DNA from: Palsa-360 sp963710315
GTDB taxonomy: Bacteria > Acidobacteriota > Terriglobia > Acidiferrales > UBA7541
Assembly (NCBI GenBank): GCA_963710315.1
Contig: CAVPZW010000005.1
Span: 62,001-126,000 of the forward strand
Reading direction: 5' to 3'
DNA length: 64,000 nt
Shown here: positions 7,703 through 16,776 of the stretch, in pieces
How positions within the stretch are numbered: the stretch's first letter is position 1
Layout of the letters: each line of letters begins with the position of its first letter
Translations under genes and position numbers: made by a program
The notes under the pieces: generated by a model
The model's input: the letters and a program-made list of their open reading frames with translations, nothing else
What the model was told of the DNA's origin: nothing
Database searches by the model: none

Positions 7703-9721
7703 ATGTGCGGAATCTGTGGTGTCATTGGAATTCAGCGCTCCGATCTGGCCGAGGAAATCACTCGCCGGATGATGGGAGCGCTAATACATCGCGGTCCGGA
7801 TGAGGATGGGCTGCTGGTGGCTCCGTCGGCGTCTCTCGGGATGCGCCGCCTCAGCATCATTGACCTGCCCGGCGGGCACCAGCCTGTATTCAACGAAACC
7901 GGCAATGTCGCCGTTGTCTACAACGGTGAAATTTACAACTTCCCTCAATTGCGAAAGACGCTGGAAGGGCGCGGCCATACGTTCCGGACTCATTCGGATA
8001 CGGAGGTCATCGTCCACGCCTACGAAGAGTGGGGCGAACAGTGTTTGCGCGAATTCCGCGGGATGTTTGCCATTGCCATCTGGGATGCGCGCACCTCTGG
8101 CACTTCTGGAGAAGAGGCGCGGCATGCGCGGATTTTTCTTGCGCGTGACCGGCTGGGAATCAAGCCCCTGTATTACGCGGTTGCGGATGGCGCATTTCTG
8201 TTTTCCTCTGAAGTGCGTTCGCTTCTGGCCAGCGGCAAGCTCCAGCCGCGAGTGTCGCCGAATTCTCTGGAAGCGTTTCTCACTTTTGGCTCGGTCATCG
8301 AGCCATGCACTTTGGTGGAAGGAATCTTCTCGATTCCTCCAGGCCATTGCATTTCCTTTTTCGCGGATGCTCCGCCGGCGAAGCCATCGCCCAAGCCGTA
8401 TTGGGTGTATTCCGACGCCGTCTTGCAACAAGAAGGGCCCACACCGAAAAATTTTCGGGAAGCCGTAAAGGCGCTTCGCCCTCTGCTTGAGGAAACAGTT
8501 CGCGACCACATGATTGCCGACGTTCCCCTGGGAGTATTTCTTTCCAGCGGATTGGACTCCACGAGCCTGGTGGCCCTTGCCAGCCGCTTTCAGAGCGACC
8601 TACACACATTCACGGTGGTATTTCCCGAGCAACGCTTCAGCGAAGCCGCCATTTCGCGCGAAACGGCAAAACGATTCAAGACGCGGCATCAGGAAATGCT
8701 TCTCACCCCGGACATCTTGCTGGCCCAAATGGAAGATGCAGTCAAGTCCCTGGACCAGCCCACGATGGACGGGCTGAATTCCTACTTTGTCTCACGCGCC
8801 GCGCGCCAGGGCGGCTTGAAGGTGGCTCTTTCGGGTCTTGGCAGCGATGAGATCTTTGGAGGGTACTCCACGTTTGAGTTGACTCCGCGTGCTGCGTTTG
8901 TGGCAGGGCTCGGCAAATGGATTCCAGGCCCCTTCCGAAGGATGACTGCCGGGGCGGCCGTGAGGATTGCGTCCGGCGACGCAGTTCGCAAGGCTGCCGC
9001 GGCCTGGCGTTCCCCACAGGATTTTCCTCATGCCTATTATTTCACGCGGCTGCTGTTCACTCCATCGCGCGTGCGGCGCCTGCTGGCTCCCTATTTTGAG
9101 TCCGATGAGTACTCTGCCGATCGGGAACGTCCGTGGCGCGCGCGCATGCGGGAGACCGCGCGGCAGGCCGGGAAGCTCGATTCCTTCACCTCCGTCTCCT
9201 GTTTCGAGCTGCAGTCGTACATGGTGAATACGCTTCTGCGCGACACCGATTCCGCCAGCATGGCCAATTCACTCGAGGTGCGCGTGCCGTTCCTCGATCA
9301 TCGCCTGGTGGAATTTGTCGGCAGGCTGCCCAAGAACGCGAAGTATGTAAAAGCTGTTCCCAAAGCCTTGCTGGTCGAGGCGCTTTCCGATGTGCTGCCG
9401 GACGAAGTGGTTGGGCAATCCAAGCGAACATTCACTTTGCCGTGGGACGTCTGGCTGAGAGGAACGCTTGGCGTGCGCTTGTCGCAGGATCTGGCCAATC
9501 TCACTCCTGAACTGAGAAAGTACTTGAATCCTCGGGCCGTGCGGGGCGCGTGGCAAAATTTTGTGATCGGACAGACCAATTGGTCCCGTCCCTGGAGCTT
9601 GTATATTCTTAATGAATGGATCCGTCATCATGTGACCGATGCGGCCGGCAATCCAGCCTCGACTGCAGGGGCGGTTCGCACCGCTGCGGCTTCCGCGACT
9701 GCCTCGAACCAGCGGTCTTAA
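7703..9721 (+). CDS. asnB: Asparagine synthase (glutamine-hydrolysing)-like amidotransferase
   Basis: A 672-residue two-domain enzyme. Met is followed directly by the N-terminal nucleophile Cys2 (MCGICGVIG) of the class II glutamine amidotransferase domain (about 1-220). The synthetase domain (about 245-640) has the ATP pyrophosphate loop as FLSSGLDSTSLV and the later LSGLGSDEIFGGY. The length and polysaccharide context resemble the amidotransferases found in capsule and exopolysaccharide clusters, which probably amidate a sugar acid or nucleotide sugar rather than aspartate. The C-terminal 25 residues are a low-complexity Ala/Ser/Thr tail. Only 31 bp separate it from the carbamoyltransferase gene. 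Confidence 0.9.
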   Translation: MCGICGVIGIQRSDLAEEITRRMMGALIHRGPDEDGLLVAPSASLGMRRLSIIDLPGGHQPVFNETGNVAVVYNGEIYNFPQLRKTLEGRGHTFRTHSDTEVIVHAYEEWGEQCLREFRGMFAIAIWDARTSGTSGEEARHARIFLARDRLGIKPLYYAVADGAFLFSSEVRSLLASGKLQPRVSPNSLEAFLTFGSVIEPCTLVEGIFSIPPGHCISFFADAPPAKPSPKPYWVYSDAVLQQEGPTPKNFREAVKALRPLLEETVRDHMIADVPLGVFLSSGLDSTSLVALASRFQSDLHTFTVVFPEQRFSEAAISRETAKRFKTRHQEMLLTPDILLAQMEDAVKSLDQPTMDGLNSYFVSRAARQGGLKVALSGLGSDEIFGGYSTFELTPRAAFVAGLGKWIPGPFRRMTAGAAVRIASGDAVRKAAAAWRSPQDFPHAYYFTRLLFTPSRVRRLLAPYFESDEYSADRERPWRARMRETARQAGKLDSFTSVSCFELQSYMVNTLLRDTDSASMANSLEVRVPFLDHRLVEFVGRLPKNAKYVKAVPKALLVEALSDVLPDEVVGQSKRTFTLPWDVWLRGTLGVRLSQDLANLTPELRKYLNPRAVRGAWQNFVIGQTNWSRPWSLYILNEWIRHHVTDAAGNPASTAGAVRTAAASATASNQRS

Positions 9722-9752
9722 AGGGTCTTAAAGGAAGGTTGAACCACTCCGG

Positions 9753-11525
9753 ATGTACATCCTTGGAATTAACGCGTACCACGGCAATGCCTCCGCGGCA
9801 ATCATTGCGGATGGACGCCTGATCGCCGCCGTCGAGGAAGAGCGCTTCAACCGTGTGAAATACGCCGCAGGGTTTCCTGCGGCGGCAATTCGCTACTGCC
9901 TGGACACTGCGGGCATCACGCTGCGCGAAGTGGATCATATTTCGATCCCGCGAAATCCCTGGGCGCGCCTGGGGACGAAACTCCTGTACGCGCTGAGAAT
10001 GCCGAGTTTTGCCCGCGAGAGAGCCAAGGTGATGACCCAGTTCGTGGGGATCCCCGAAGCGCTTGCGAAAGCGTTCGACGTCTCGCCGGATTCCATTCGA
10101 GCCAAGTTTCACCGCGTGGAGCATCATCAGGCTCATTTGGCCAGCACCTTTTTCGTTTCTCCGTTCGATCAGGCCGCGCTGCTTTCCGCCGATGGGCTTG
10201 GCGATTTCGCCAGCACCATGTGGGGAAGCGGAAGCGGGAATCATATGCAGATTGACGGGTCCATCGCGTTTCCCCATTCGCTCGGCCTGTATTACACGGC
10301 CATGTCTCAATACCTGGGATTCCGCAAATTCGGCGACGAATACAAAGTCATGGGCCTGGCTGCGTACGGCGAGCCTGCCTACATGGACGAGTTCCGCCGC
10401 ATCGTCCAAAGCACGAGGGGCGTCGGCTTCCGCCTGGGCCTGAAGTATTTCAAGCACCACCGCACCGGCCCTGAAATGACCTGGCGCGATGCGGATAAAA
10501 CGCCCGAACTGGGCGCCATGTACTCGGACTATGTGGCCAAGCGGTTGGGCCCTGCGCGCGATCCCGCGGCTCCCGTCGAGAAAAAGCACCGCGACGGCGC
10601 GGCCAGCCTGCAAGCGAGGCTGGAAGAAGTCTTGTTCGAAATGCTTCGCGGGCTGCATGCCCGTACAAAGCAAAAGGCAATTTGCCTGGCGGGCGGCGTG
10701 GCGTTCAACTGCGTTGCAAATGGAAAAATTACGGAGAACACGCCGTTCGAGAAAATCTTCGTGCAGCCCGCGGCGGGAGATGCGGGGCTGGCCATTGGCG
10801 CGGCGTATTTTGTGCATCATCAGATTCTTGGCCTGCCGCGTGCGTTTGTGATGGAGCATGCCTATTGGGGGCCGGGCTATTCGCACGAGAAGATTGGCGC
10901 GGCGATCAAAGCCAGCCGACTGCAAGGCGAAGGACTGGAGATTTTGGAGCTTCACGAAAAAGCGGTGGCGGTGGAAGCGGCCAAGGAAGTTGCGGACGGA
11001 AAAATTCTTGGCTGGTTTCAGGGCCGGGCCGAGTGGGGGCCGCGCGCGCTGGGCAATCGCAGCATCGTGGCCGATCCGCGCAGGGCGGACATGAAAGAAA
11101 TTTTGAACGCCAGAATTAAGCACCGGGAAATGTTCCGGCCGTTTGCCCCGTCGATTCTCGCGGAATCCACGGGAGAATATTTCGAGAAGTCCGACCCCTG
11201 TCCCTTCATGACGCAGGCTTATTCGGTTCGGCCCGAGAAGCGTGACGTGATCCCCGCGCCCACGCACGTGGACGGCACGGGCCGCCTTCAAACCGTCACC
11301 TATTCGGAAAACCCCCGCTATTGGCGGCTGATCCGCGAGTTTGCAAATCTTACCGGCGTGCCCGTGGTGTTGAATACTTCGTTCAACGACAATGAGCCGA
11401 TCGTTTGCCGGCCCGAGGAAGCCATCGATTGTTTTCTGCGCACCAAGATGGACGTGCTTGTCCTGGGAGATTTTCTTATTCGCAAGCCCAAACCTCCCGA
11501 AGCGCCGCGCTGGACCGGCGAATAG
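9753..11525 (+). CDS. NodU/CmcH-family carbamoyltransferase
   Basis: A 590-residue O-carbamoyltransferase. The N-terminal kinase-like domain forms carbamoyl-adenylate and contains the metal-binding HxxxH-type segment VEHHQAHLAS (near residue 125). The C-terminal part holds the conserved GRAEWGPRALGNRSI and REMFRPFAPSIL segments. Such enzymes transfer a carbamoyl group from carbamoyl phosphate to hydroxyls on sugars or antibiotics. It sits between the asparagine-synthase-like gene and a glycosyltransferase, so a carbamoylated surface glycan is the likely product. Confidence 0.92.
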   Translation: MYILGINAYHGNASAAIIADGRLIAAVEEERFNRVKYAAGFPAAAIRYCLDTAGITLREVDHISIPRNPWARLGTKLLYALRMPSFARERAKVMTQFVGIPEALAKAFDVSPDSIRAKFHRVEHHQAHLASTFFVSPFDQAALLSADGLGDFASTMWGSGSGNHMQIDGSIAFPHSLGLYYTAMSQYLGFRKFGDEYKVMGLAAYGEPAYMDEFRRIVQSTRGVGFRLGLKYFKHHRTGPEMTWRDADKTPELGAMYSDYVAKRLGPARDPAAPVEKKHRDGAASLQARLEEVLFEMLRGLHARTKQKAICLAGGVAFNCVANGKITENTPFEKIFVQPAAGDAGLAIGAAYFVHHQILGLPRAFVMEHAYWGPGYSHEKIGAAIKASRLQGEGLEILELHEKAVAVEAAKEVADGKILGWFQGRAEWGPRALGNRSIVADPRRADMKEILNARIKHREMFRPFAPSILAESTGEYFEKSDPCPFMTQAYSVRPEKRDVIPAPTHVDGTGRLQTVTYSENPRYWRLIREFANLTGVPVVLNTSFNDNEPIVCRPEEAIDCFLRTKMDVLVLGDFLIRKPKPPEAPRWTGE

Positions 11526-11583
11526 CGATCATGCGCGGACATGAAATTGCCAATGCGTCGATTTCTTCTTCCCGGATAAGCCA

Positions 11584-12777
11584 TTGCACATTCTTCTGCT
11601 GAACGAATATTTTCCGCCGGACACCAGCGCCACGGCCAAATGCGCCGCGCAGGTGGTGGAAGCCCTCGCTGTGGATCACCGGGTAACCGTGCTTGCCGGC
11701 CGGCCGAGCTACGATCCAACCGAGAATCATTCACCTTACTTGTTGCGGCGCGAAGTTCGCGGCAATCTGGCCGTCGAGCGCGTGGGATCCACCGCTTATC
11801 CGCGTTTTCAGATGCGACGGCGCGTCTCGAATTATTTGACCTATCTTTCGCTGGCCATTCCCAGGGCTCTCTCCATTCCCTCGGACATTGTGCTGGCCAT
11901 GACCGATCCGCCCATCGAGGGCATCGCAGGCGCTCTCGTTGCGCGCTTGTCAGGCCGCCCGTTTGTGTACAACATTCGAGACATGTATCCGGACATGGCC
12001 GTGGGCGGCTCGATCGTGCGTCCCGGAAGTTTCACGGCGCGATGGGAGACCATGCACCGCTGGGCGTTGCGCAAGGCGGCGCGCGTCATTGTTTTGGGAG
12101 AGGACATGCGCGACCGCATCGTTGCAAAGGGCATTGACCCGGCCCGCGTTGTAGTGTCGCGCGATGGAATCGCGATTCCCGAAACCGTGCCTTCGCCGGA
12201 CAATTCCGTGGCGCGCGAAATTCGCGGCGATTTCCGCTTCGCGCTGGTGCATGCAGGAAATCTGGGTTTCTATGGGGCGTGGCAAACGCTGATTTCCGCG
12301 GTGCGAACGCTGCAGAACGAAGGCGTGGGCCTGGTCTTCATCGGCGAGGGCGCCATGAAGCCGCAGGTGCAGGCCATGGCCGAGGGATGCCGCGCCATTC
12401 GCTTTCTGCCGTTTCGTCCGGCAAGTGAAATTCCGCAAGTGCTTTCTTCCGGTGACATGCACGTGGTCACGGTTAAGAGAGGCCTCGAAGGCGTGGTGGT
12501 GCCGAGCAAGTTGTATCCCACGCTTGCGGCCGGCCGGCCGGTGCTGGGAGTTGCACCCGAGGAATGCGACGTGGTGCGCGCCATTCGCGCAAGCGGCTGC
12601 GGCATTGCCGCCGATCCGGACGACCCGGCCAGCGTTGTGCAAGCCATACGCGGCGTGTTGCACGACACGGAACAATTGCAGGCGATGGCGCGGCGGGCGC
12701 GGGAAATTTCTTTTTCCTATGATAGAGTGAAGCAGTTAAAAATATTCCGCGAGGCGCTTGAAGAAGTGGTTCGCTGA
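11584..12777 (+). CDS. Glycosyltransferase family 4 (WbuB-like)
   Basis: A 397-residue GT-B glycosyltransferase. It begins MHILLLNEYFPPDTSATAKC from a TTG codon; the in-frame region upstream has no better start. The central linker NIRDMYPDMAVGGS is typical of WbuB-like GT4 enzymes, and the C-terminal nucleotide-sugar site is represented by VPSKLYPTLAAGRPVLGVA. It transfers an activated sugar to a lipid-linked acceptor at the inner face of the membrane. Its 3' end nearly meets the membrane sugar-1-phosphate transferase that would make that lipid primer. Confidence 0.9.
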   Translation: MHILLLNEYFPPDTSATAKCAAQVVEALAVDHRVTVLAGRPSYDPTENHSPYLLRREVRGNLAVERVGSTAYPRFQMRRRVSNYLTYLSLAIPRALSIPSDIVLAMTDPPIEGIAGALVARLSGRPFVYNIRDMYPDMAVGGSIVRPGSFTARWETMHRWALRKAARVIVLGEDMRDRIVAKGIDPARVVVSRDGIAIPETVPSPDNSVAREIRGDFRFALVHAGNLGFYGAWQTLISAVRTLQNEGVGLVFIGEGAMKPQVQAMAEGCRAIRFLPFRPASEIPQVLSSGDMHVVTVKRGLEGVVVPSKLYPTLAAGRPVLGVAPEECDVVRAIRASGCGIAADPDDPASVVQAIRGVLHDTEQLQAMARRAREISFSYDRVKQLKIFREALEEVVR

Positions 12778-12790
12778 ATTCAGTGCTTTC

Positions 12791-13846
12791 ATGAATACGA
12801 GCCTGATTGCATTTGCCGTTGGTCTGATCGCCTCCATGGGGCTTACCGTTCCCGTGAGGCAGTTGGCGTTGCGCGTCGGCATGGTGGATCATCCCGGCCC
12901 GCGCAAGGTGCACGTGCAGCCCATGCCGCTGCTTGGCGGCTTGGCGATTTATCTGGGTGTGCTGGTGGCGCTCTTGGTGTCCCTGGGCGGCCCGGCGCTG
13001 ACGCAGGTGATCGGCATTTACGCGGGCGCGACGCTCGTCGCCGTCGTCGGCATACTGGACGATCGCGGCCTGCTGCATCATCAAATCAAATTGTTCGGAG
13101 CCATGCCCGCTGCGGCCGTCATCCTGCTGCTTTCGGGCATCCGCGCTCAGGTTTTCTCCAACATTTGGCCGAGCGCGCCGGGCGTTTGGGCGGACACCGC
13201 GCTGACTTTGGTGTGGGTCGTGGGCATCACCGCATCCTTCAGCATCTTGGATCACATGGACGGGCTGTGCGCGGGCGTCGCCGCCATGGCGTCGCTGTTC
13301 TTCGCCATCTTCGCTTTGCAAAGCGGCCAGCTACTAGTCAGCACCATGGCCGCCGCCGTCCTGGGAGCAGCCGCGGGTTTCCTGCGTTGGAATTTCAAGC
13401 CCGCCAAAATTTTCATGGGCGATGGCGGCGCAATGTTCCTGGGTTTTCTGATGGCCACGCTTTCCCTCAAACTGCGCCCCGTGCTGGCCGCCGGCCACAA
13501 CGCCGCGTGGCTCATCCCAATTCTAATTCTCGGCGCAACCATCTTCGACACCACGCTGATTTCCATTTCGCGCACGCGCCGCGGCTTCATCCCCTTCACC
13601 ACACCGGGAAAAGATCACACCGCGCACCGCCTTGCGAATCTTTGCCAGAGCCAGCGCACCGCCGTCCTGCTGATGTACGCTCTCGGCGCATTTTTCGGCT
13701 TGCTGGCCTTGCTGATCAGCCGCCTGCCCGCCACACCGGCTTACGCGATTGCCGCGCTGGCCGCCGTGGCCGTGCTCGGGGCGGTCGCCCTGCTCGAACG
13801 CGCCCCCTATGAACGCCAAGCTCGCAAGGAAAAAGTTGTTGAGTAG
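12791..13846 (+). CDS. MraY/WecA-type polyprenyl-phosphate sugar-1-phosphate transferase
   Basis: A multi-spanning membrane enzyme that moves a HexNAc-1-phosphate from a UDP-sugar to undecaprenyl phosphate and so primes glycan synthesis. About 351 residues, with around ten membrane segments. Visible motifs are GILDDRG (near residue 75-90) and LDHMDGLCAG, matching the Mg2+-binding aspartates of MraY/WecA, plus the cytoplasmic loop RRGFIPFTTPGKDHTAHRL with the family His motif. I chose ATG 12791, which starts at the first membrane segment; an in-frame TTG at 12758 would overlap the glycosyltransferase gene. It is the last gene of the polysaccharide run. Confidence 0.88.
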   Translation: MNTSLIAFAVGLIASMGLTVPVRQLALRVGMVDHPGPRKVHVQPMPLLGGLAIYLGVLVALLVSLGGPALTQVIGIYAGATLVAVVGILDDRGLLHHQIKLFGAMPAAAVILLLSGIRAQVFSNIWPSAPGVWADTALTLVWVVGITASFSILDHMDGLCAGVAAMASLFFAIFALQSGQLLVSTMAAAVLGAAAGFLRWNFKPAKIFMGDGGAMFLGFLMATLSLKLRPVLAAGHNAAWLIPILILGATIFDTTLISISRTRRGFIPFTTPGKDHTAHRLANLCQSQRTAVLLMYALGAFFGLLALLISRLPATPAYAIAALAAVAVLGAVALLERAPYERQARKEKVVE

Positions 13847-13883
13847 CTCGGGTTCTCGGTCAAAAAAATTCTGACAAAATCCT

Positions 13884-16739
13884 ATGCCGCCGCTCTCTCT
13901 ACCCGAATTCGTTGAACGCTGGAAAGCAAGCACCCTCTCTGAGCGCGCCGCCTCGCAAAGCCACTTCATTGACCTCTGCGAAGTGCTAGGCCAACCACAT
14001 CCGGCAGCGACTGACCAAACCGGCGACAGTTTCACGTTTGAGAAGCATATAACCACACTCGATGAAGGCAAGGGATTTGCCGATGTATGGAAGCGCGGTT
14101 GTTTTGCCTGGGAGTACAAGGGCAAGCACAAAAATCTGAAAGCGGCATTCACGCAGCTTGTGCAGTATCAGGGTGACTTAGAGAATCCGCCACTGTTGGT
14201 AACATGCGATCAAGACCGTTTCGAGGTCCACACAAATTTCACGGGCACCCGCCCGCTGGTCTACAGCTTTACGTTGGATAATCTGCTGACCGCCACGCCG
14301 ACCGCAAATTGTGCGCTGCCGCCCTTGGAGGTTCTGCGGGCGGTATTCACCAATCCTGAATTGCTCCGCCCGGAGGCTGCCCAAGCGCGAGTCACAGAAC
14401 ATGCTGCGTCAGAGTTCGCTAAACTCGCAGTAGGTCTGGAGCAAAGGGGCATCGCACCGGAACGCGCGGCGCATTTCCTCATGCGCCTGCTTTTCTGTCT
14501 TTTTGCCGACAGCATCAACCTCCTGCCCGATCATCTCTTTCGCCAGATGATCGAACTCGATAAGTACAAGCCCGCCAACTTTACCCGCAAACTCCGGCAG
14601 CTTTTCGCCGCCATGTCTACCAGCGGCAGCACCTTTGGCTTCCACGATATTCACTACTTCAACGGAGGGCTGTTTGGAGATGATGAAGTCTTTGAACTTA
14701 CTTCCGCTGACATGACTATATTGCGCGCGGCCGCTAGTCTTGATTGGGCGCAGGTCGAACCAGCAATCTTTGGCACACTCTTTGAACGCAGCTTAAATCC
14801 CAGCAAACGATCGCAGTTGGGAGCGCACTACACCAGCCGAGAAGACATTTTGCTGATAGTGGAGCCGGTGGTCATCGAGCCGCTACTACGTCGCTGGGCG
14901 GCGGTGAAGACCGAATGCACCGCGCTGGCAGAAGAAGCAGACAAAGAGAAGGCCGCGGAAGCCGCAGCAAAGAGGAAAGGATCAGCGTATCCAAAACTCA
15001 GGAGTAAGTTGCAGGAAACGATCTTCAATTGGGTTGAGAAACTTTCCTCTGTCCGTGTCCTAGATCCCGCTTGCGGCAGCGGAAACTTCCTCTATCTCGC
15101 CTTACGACGTTTACTAGATTTGTGGCATGAGACACGCATCTTCTCTGCGGAGCATAATCTTCCGACATTTCTTGAGAAACAAGTGAATCCTTCACAGCTT
15201 TATGGGCTTGAAACAAACATTTACGCGCAGGAACTAGCCTCAGTGGTGGTGTGGATTGGCTATCTGCAGTGGCTTAATCAGAATGGCATCGGATGGCCCA
15301 CCGAGCCAATTCTGCGTAAACTCGATAACATCCAGCACCGCGACGCGATTCTGACGTTCGACGAAAAGGGTAACCCCATGGAGCCCGAATGGCCGCAAGT
15401 GGATTTCATTATAGGAAATCCGCCCTACGTGGGAGGAAATAGAATTCGACAGGAACTTGGGGATTCCTACGTCGATGATTTAATGAAGCTTTACTCAGGA
15501 CGCCTCTCTGGATTCTCCGACCTTGTCTGCTACTGGTTCGAGAAAGCGCGTGAAATGCTTGAACAGGGCAAGGTGGAAAGGGTAGGCCTCTTGGCTACAC
15601 AGGGAATCAGGGGCGGCGTCAACAGACGGGTCTTGGAAAAGATAAAGGAAACCGGCGACATCTTTATGGCTTGGAGTGACCACGATTGGCTGCTCGACGG
15701 AGCAACCGTTCATGTCTCGCTCGTTGGTTTCGACGACGGCTCAGAGATCCATCGGATGCTTGACGACAAACCGGTCACAAATATTAACGCTGACCTGACC
15801 GGGGACGTTGATACGACTGCTGCGCTACCGCTCAAAGAGAATCAAAAGCTTTGGGCATACGGCTCACAACAAAAAGGAGAGTTCGACGTCACGCCCACCG
15901 TGGCGGACCGACTTCTGAACGCACCAAATCCATTCGGCAAACTCTCGAAAAATGTCGTGAAGCGCAGCATAAACGGTAAACAGCTCTTGCAACACAACAA
16001 GGTCTCATGGGTTATCGACTTCGGCGAGGACATGCCGGAGACTGAGGCCGCCTTGTACGAAGCTCCCTTCGAGTATGTACGCGAAGTCGTCTATCCGAAA
16101 AGGGAACATCACAGAGAAAAGGTTCAACGCGAAAAGTGGTGGCTTCACGCACGCCCGTCACCTAAATACAGAAGGATTCTAGCGACGCAGCACCGGTACC
16201 TAGCGACGCCAGCCGTTTCCAAGCACCGCATATTCGTGTGGCTTGACAAGGATGTGCTGGTTGATCACGCGATCATCGTATTCGCGTTCGAGGACGACTA
16301 TTATCTCGGCGTGTTGCAATCCTCCGCGCATGAAGTGTGGACGCGCCGCATGGCAACACAAGTACGCGATTCGGAAAGTGGGTGCCGATACACGCCCCAA
16401 AGCACTTTTGAAACCTTTCCCTTTCCTTGGCCCCCAGGACAGGAACAGAAGGAGTCGGAATCCGTGAAAGCGATTGCAGCGGCGGCCCGTGAGTTAGTAG
16501 ACAAGCGGAACGATTGGCTGAATCCGCCCAATGCCGGTGTGGAGGAATTGAGAGCGCGCACGCTCACGAATCTCTATAACGCTTGGCCAGCTTGGCTCGC
16601 GAATGCGCACCACAAGCTGGATGAAGCCGTGTTTGCCGCTTACGGCTGGCCGCCAACGCTGACTGATGCCGAACTTCTGGAACGATTGCTCAAACTGAAC
16701 CACGAGCGCGCTGCTTCGTCGGCGTCTGACATAACTTAA
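13884..16739 (+). CDS. MmeI-type (type IIL) restriction-modification enzyme
   Basis: A 951-residue single-chain enzyme combining endonuclease, N6-adenine methyltransferase and target recognition. The N-terminal nuclease motif D67-X9-E77-X-K79 (GFADVWKRGCFAWEYKG) has the same spacing as in MmeI. Methyltransferase motif I is DPACGSGNF at residues 394-402 and motif IV is NPPY at 512-515. The region after about 620 would be the target recognition domain. These enzymes methylate one strand of an asymmetric site and cut about 20 bp away. No partner genes are nearby. The gene looks more AT-rich than its neighbours and sits at the end of a polysaccharide cluster, consistent with horizontal acquisition. 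Confidence 0.9.
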   Translation: MPPLSLPEFVERWKASTLSERAASQSHFIDLCEVLGQPHPAATDQTGDSFTFEKHITTLDEGKGFADVWKRGCFAWEYKGKHKNLKAAFTQLVQYQGDLENPPLLVTCDQDRFEVHTNFTGTRPLVYSFTLDNLLTATPTANCALPPLEVLRAVFTNPELLRPEAAQARVTEHAASEFAKLAVGLEQRGIAPERAAHFLMRLLFCLFADSINLLPDHLFRQMIELDKYKPANFTRKLRQLFAAMSTSGSTFGFHDIHYFNGGLFGDDEVFELTSADMTILRAAASLDWAQVEPAIFGTLFERSLNPSKRSQLGAHYTSREDILLIVEPVVIEPLLRRWAAVKTECTALAEEADKEKAAEAAAKRKGSAYPKLRSKLQETIFNWVEKLSSVRVLDPACGSGNFLYLALRRLLDLWHETRIFSAEHNLPTFLEKQVNPSQLYGLETNIYAQELASVVVWIGYLQWLNQNGIGWPTEPILRKLDNIQHRDAILTFDEKGNPMEPEWPQVDFIIGNPPYVGGNRIRQELGDSYVDDLMKLYSGRLSGFSDLVCYWFEKAREMLEQGKVERVGLLATQGIRGGVNRRVLEKIKETGDIFMAWSDHDWLLDGATVHVSLVGFDDGSEIHRMLDDKPVTNINADLTGDVDTTAALPLKENQKLWAYGSQQKGEFDVTPTVADRLLNAPNPFGKLSKNVVKRSINGKQLLQHNKVSWVIDFGEDMPETEAALYEAPFEYVREVVYPKREHHREKVQREKWWLHARPSPKYRRILATQHRYLATPAVSKHRIFVWLDKDVLVDHAIIVFAFEDDYYLGVLQSSAHEVWTRRMATQVRDSESGCRYTPQSTFETFPFPWPPGQEQKESESVKAIAAAARELVDKRNDWLNPPNAGVEELRARTLTNLYNAWPAWLANAHHKLDEAVFAAYGWPPTLTDAELLERLLKLNHERAASSASDIT

Positions 16740-16776
16740 TATCCAACATGAACCTGGGAACGCGCGAGGCTCTCGA

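Noticed and set aside
9609..11291. Long open frame antisense to the carbamoyltransferase
   Set aside because: It overlaps the NodU gene fully, has no recognisable domain, and high GC at third positions makes such antisense frames common.
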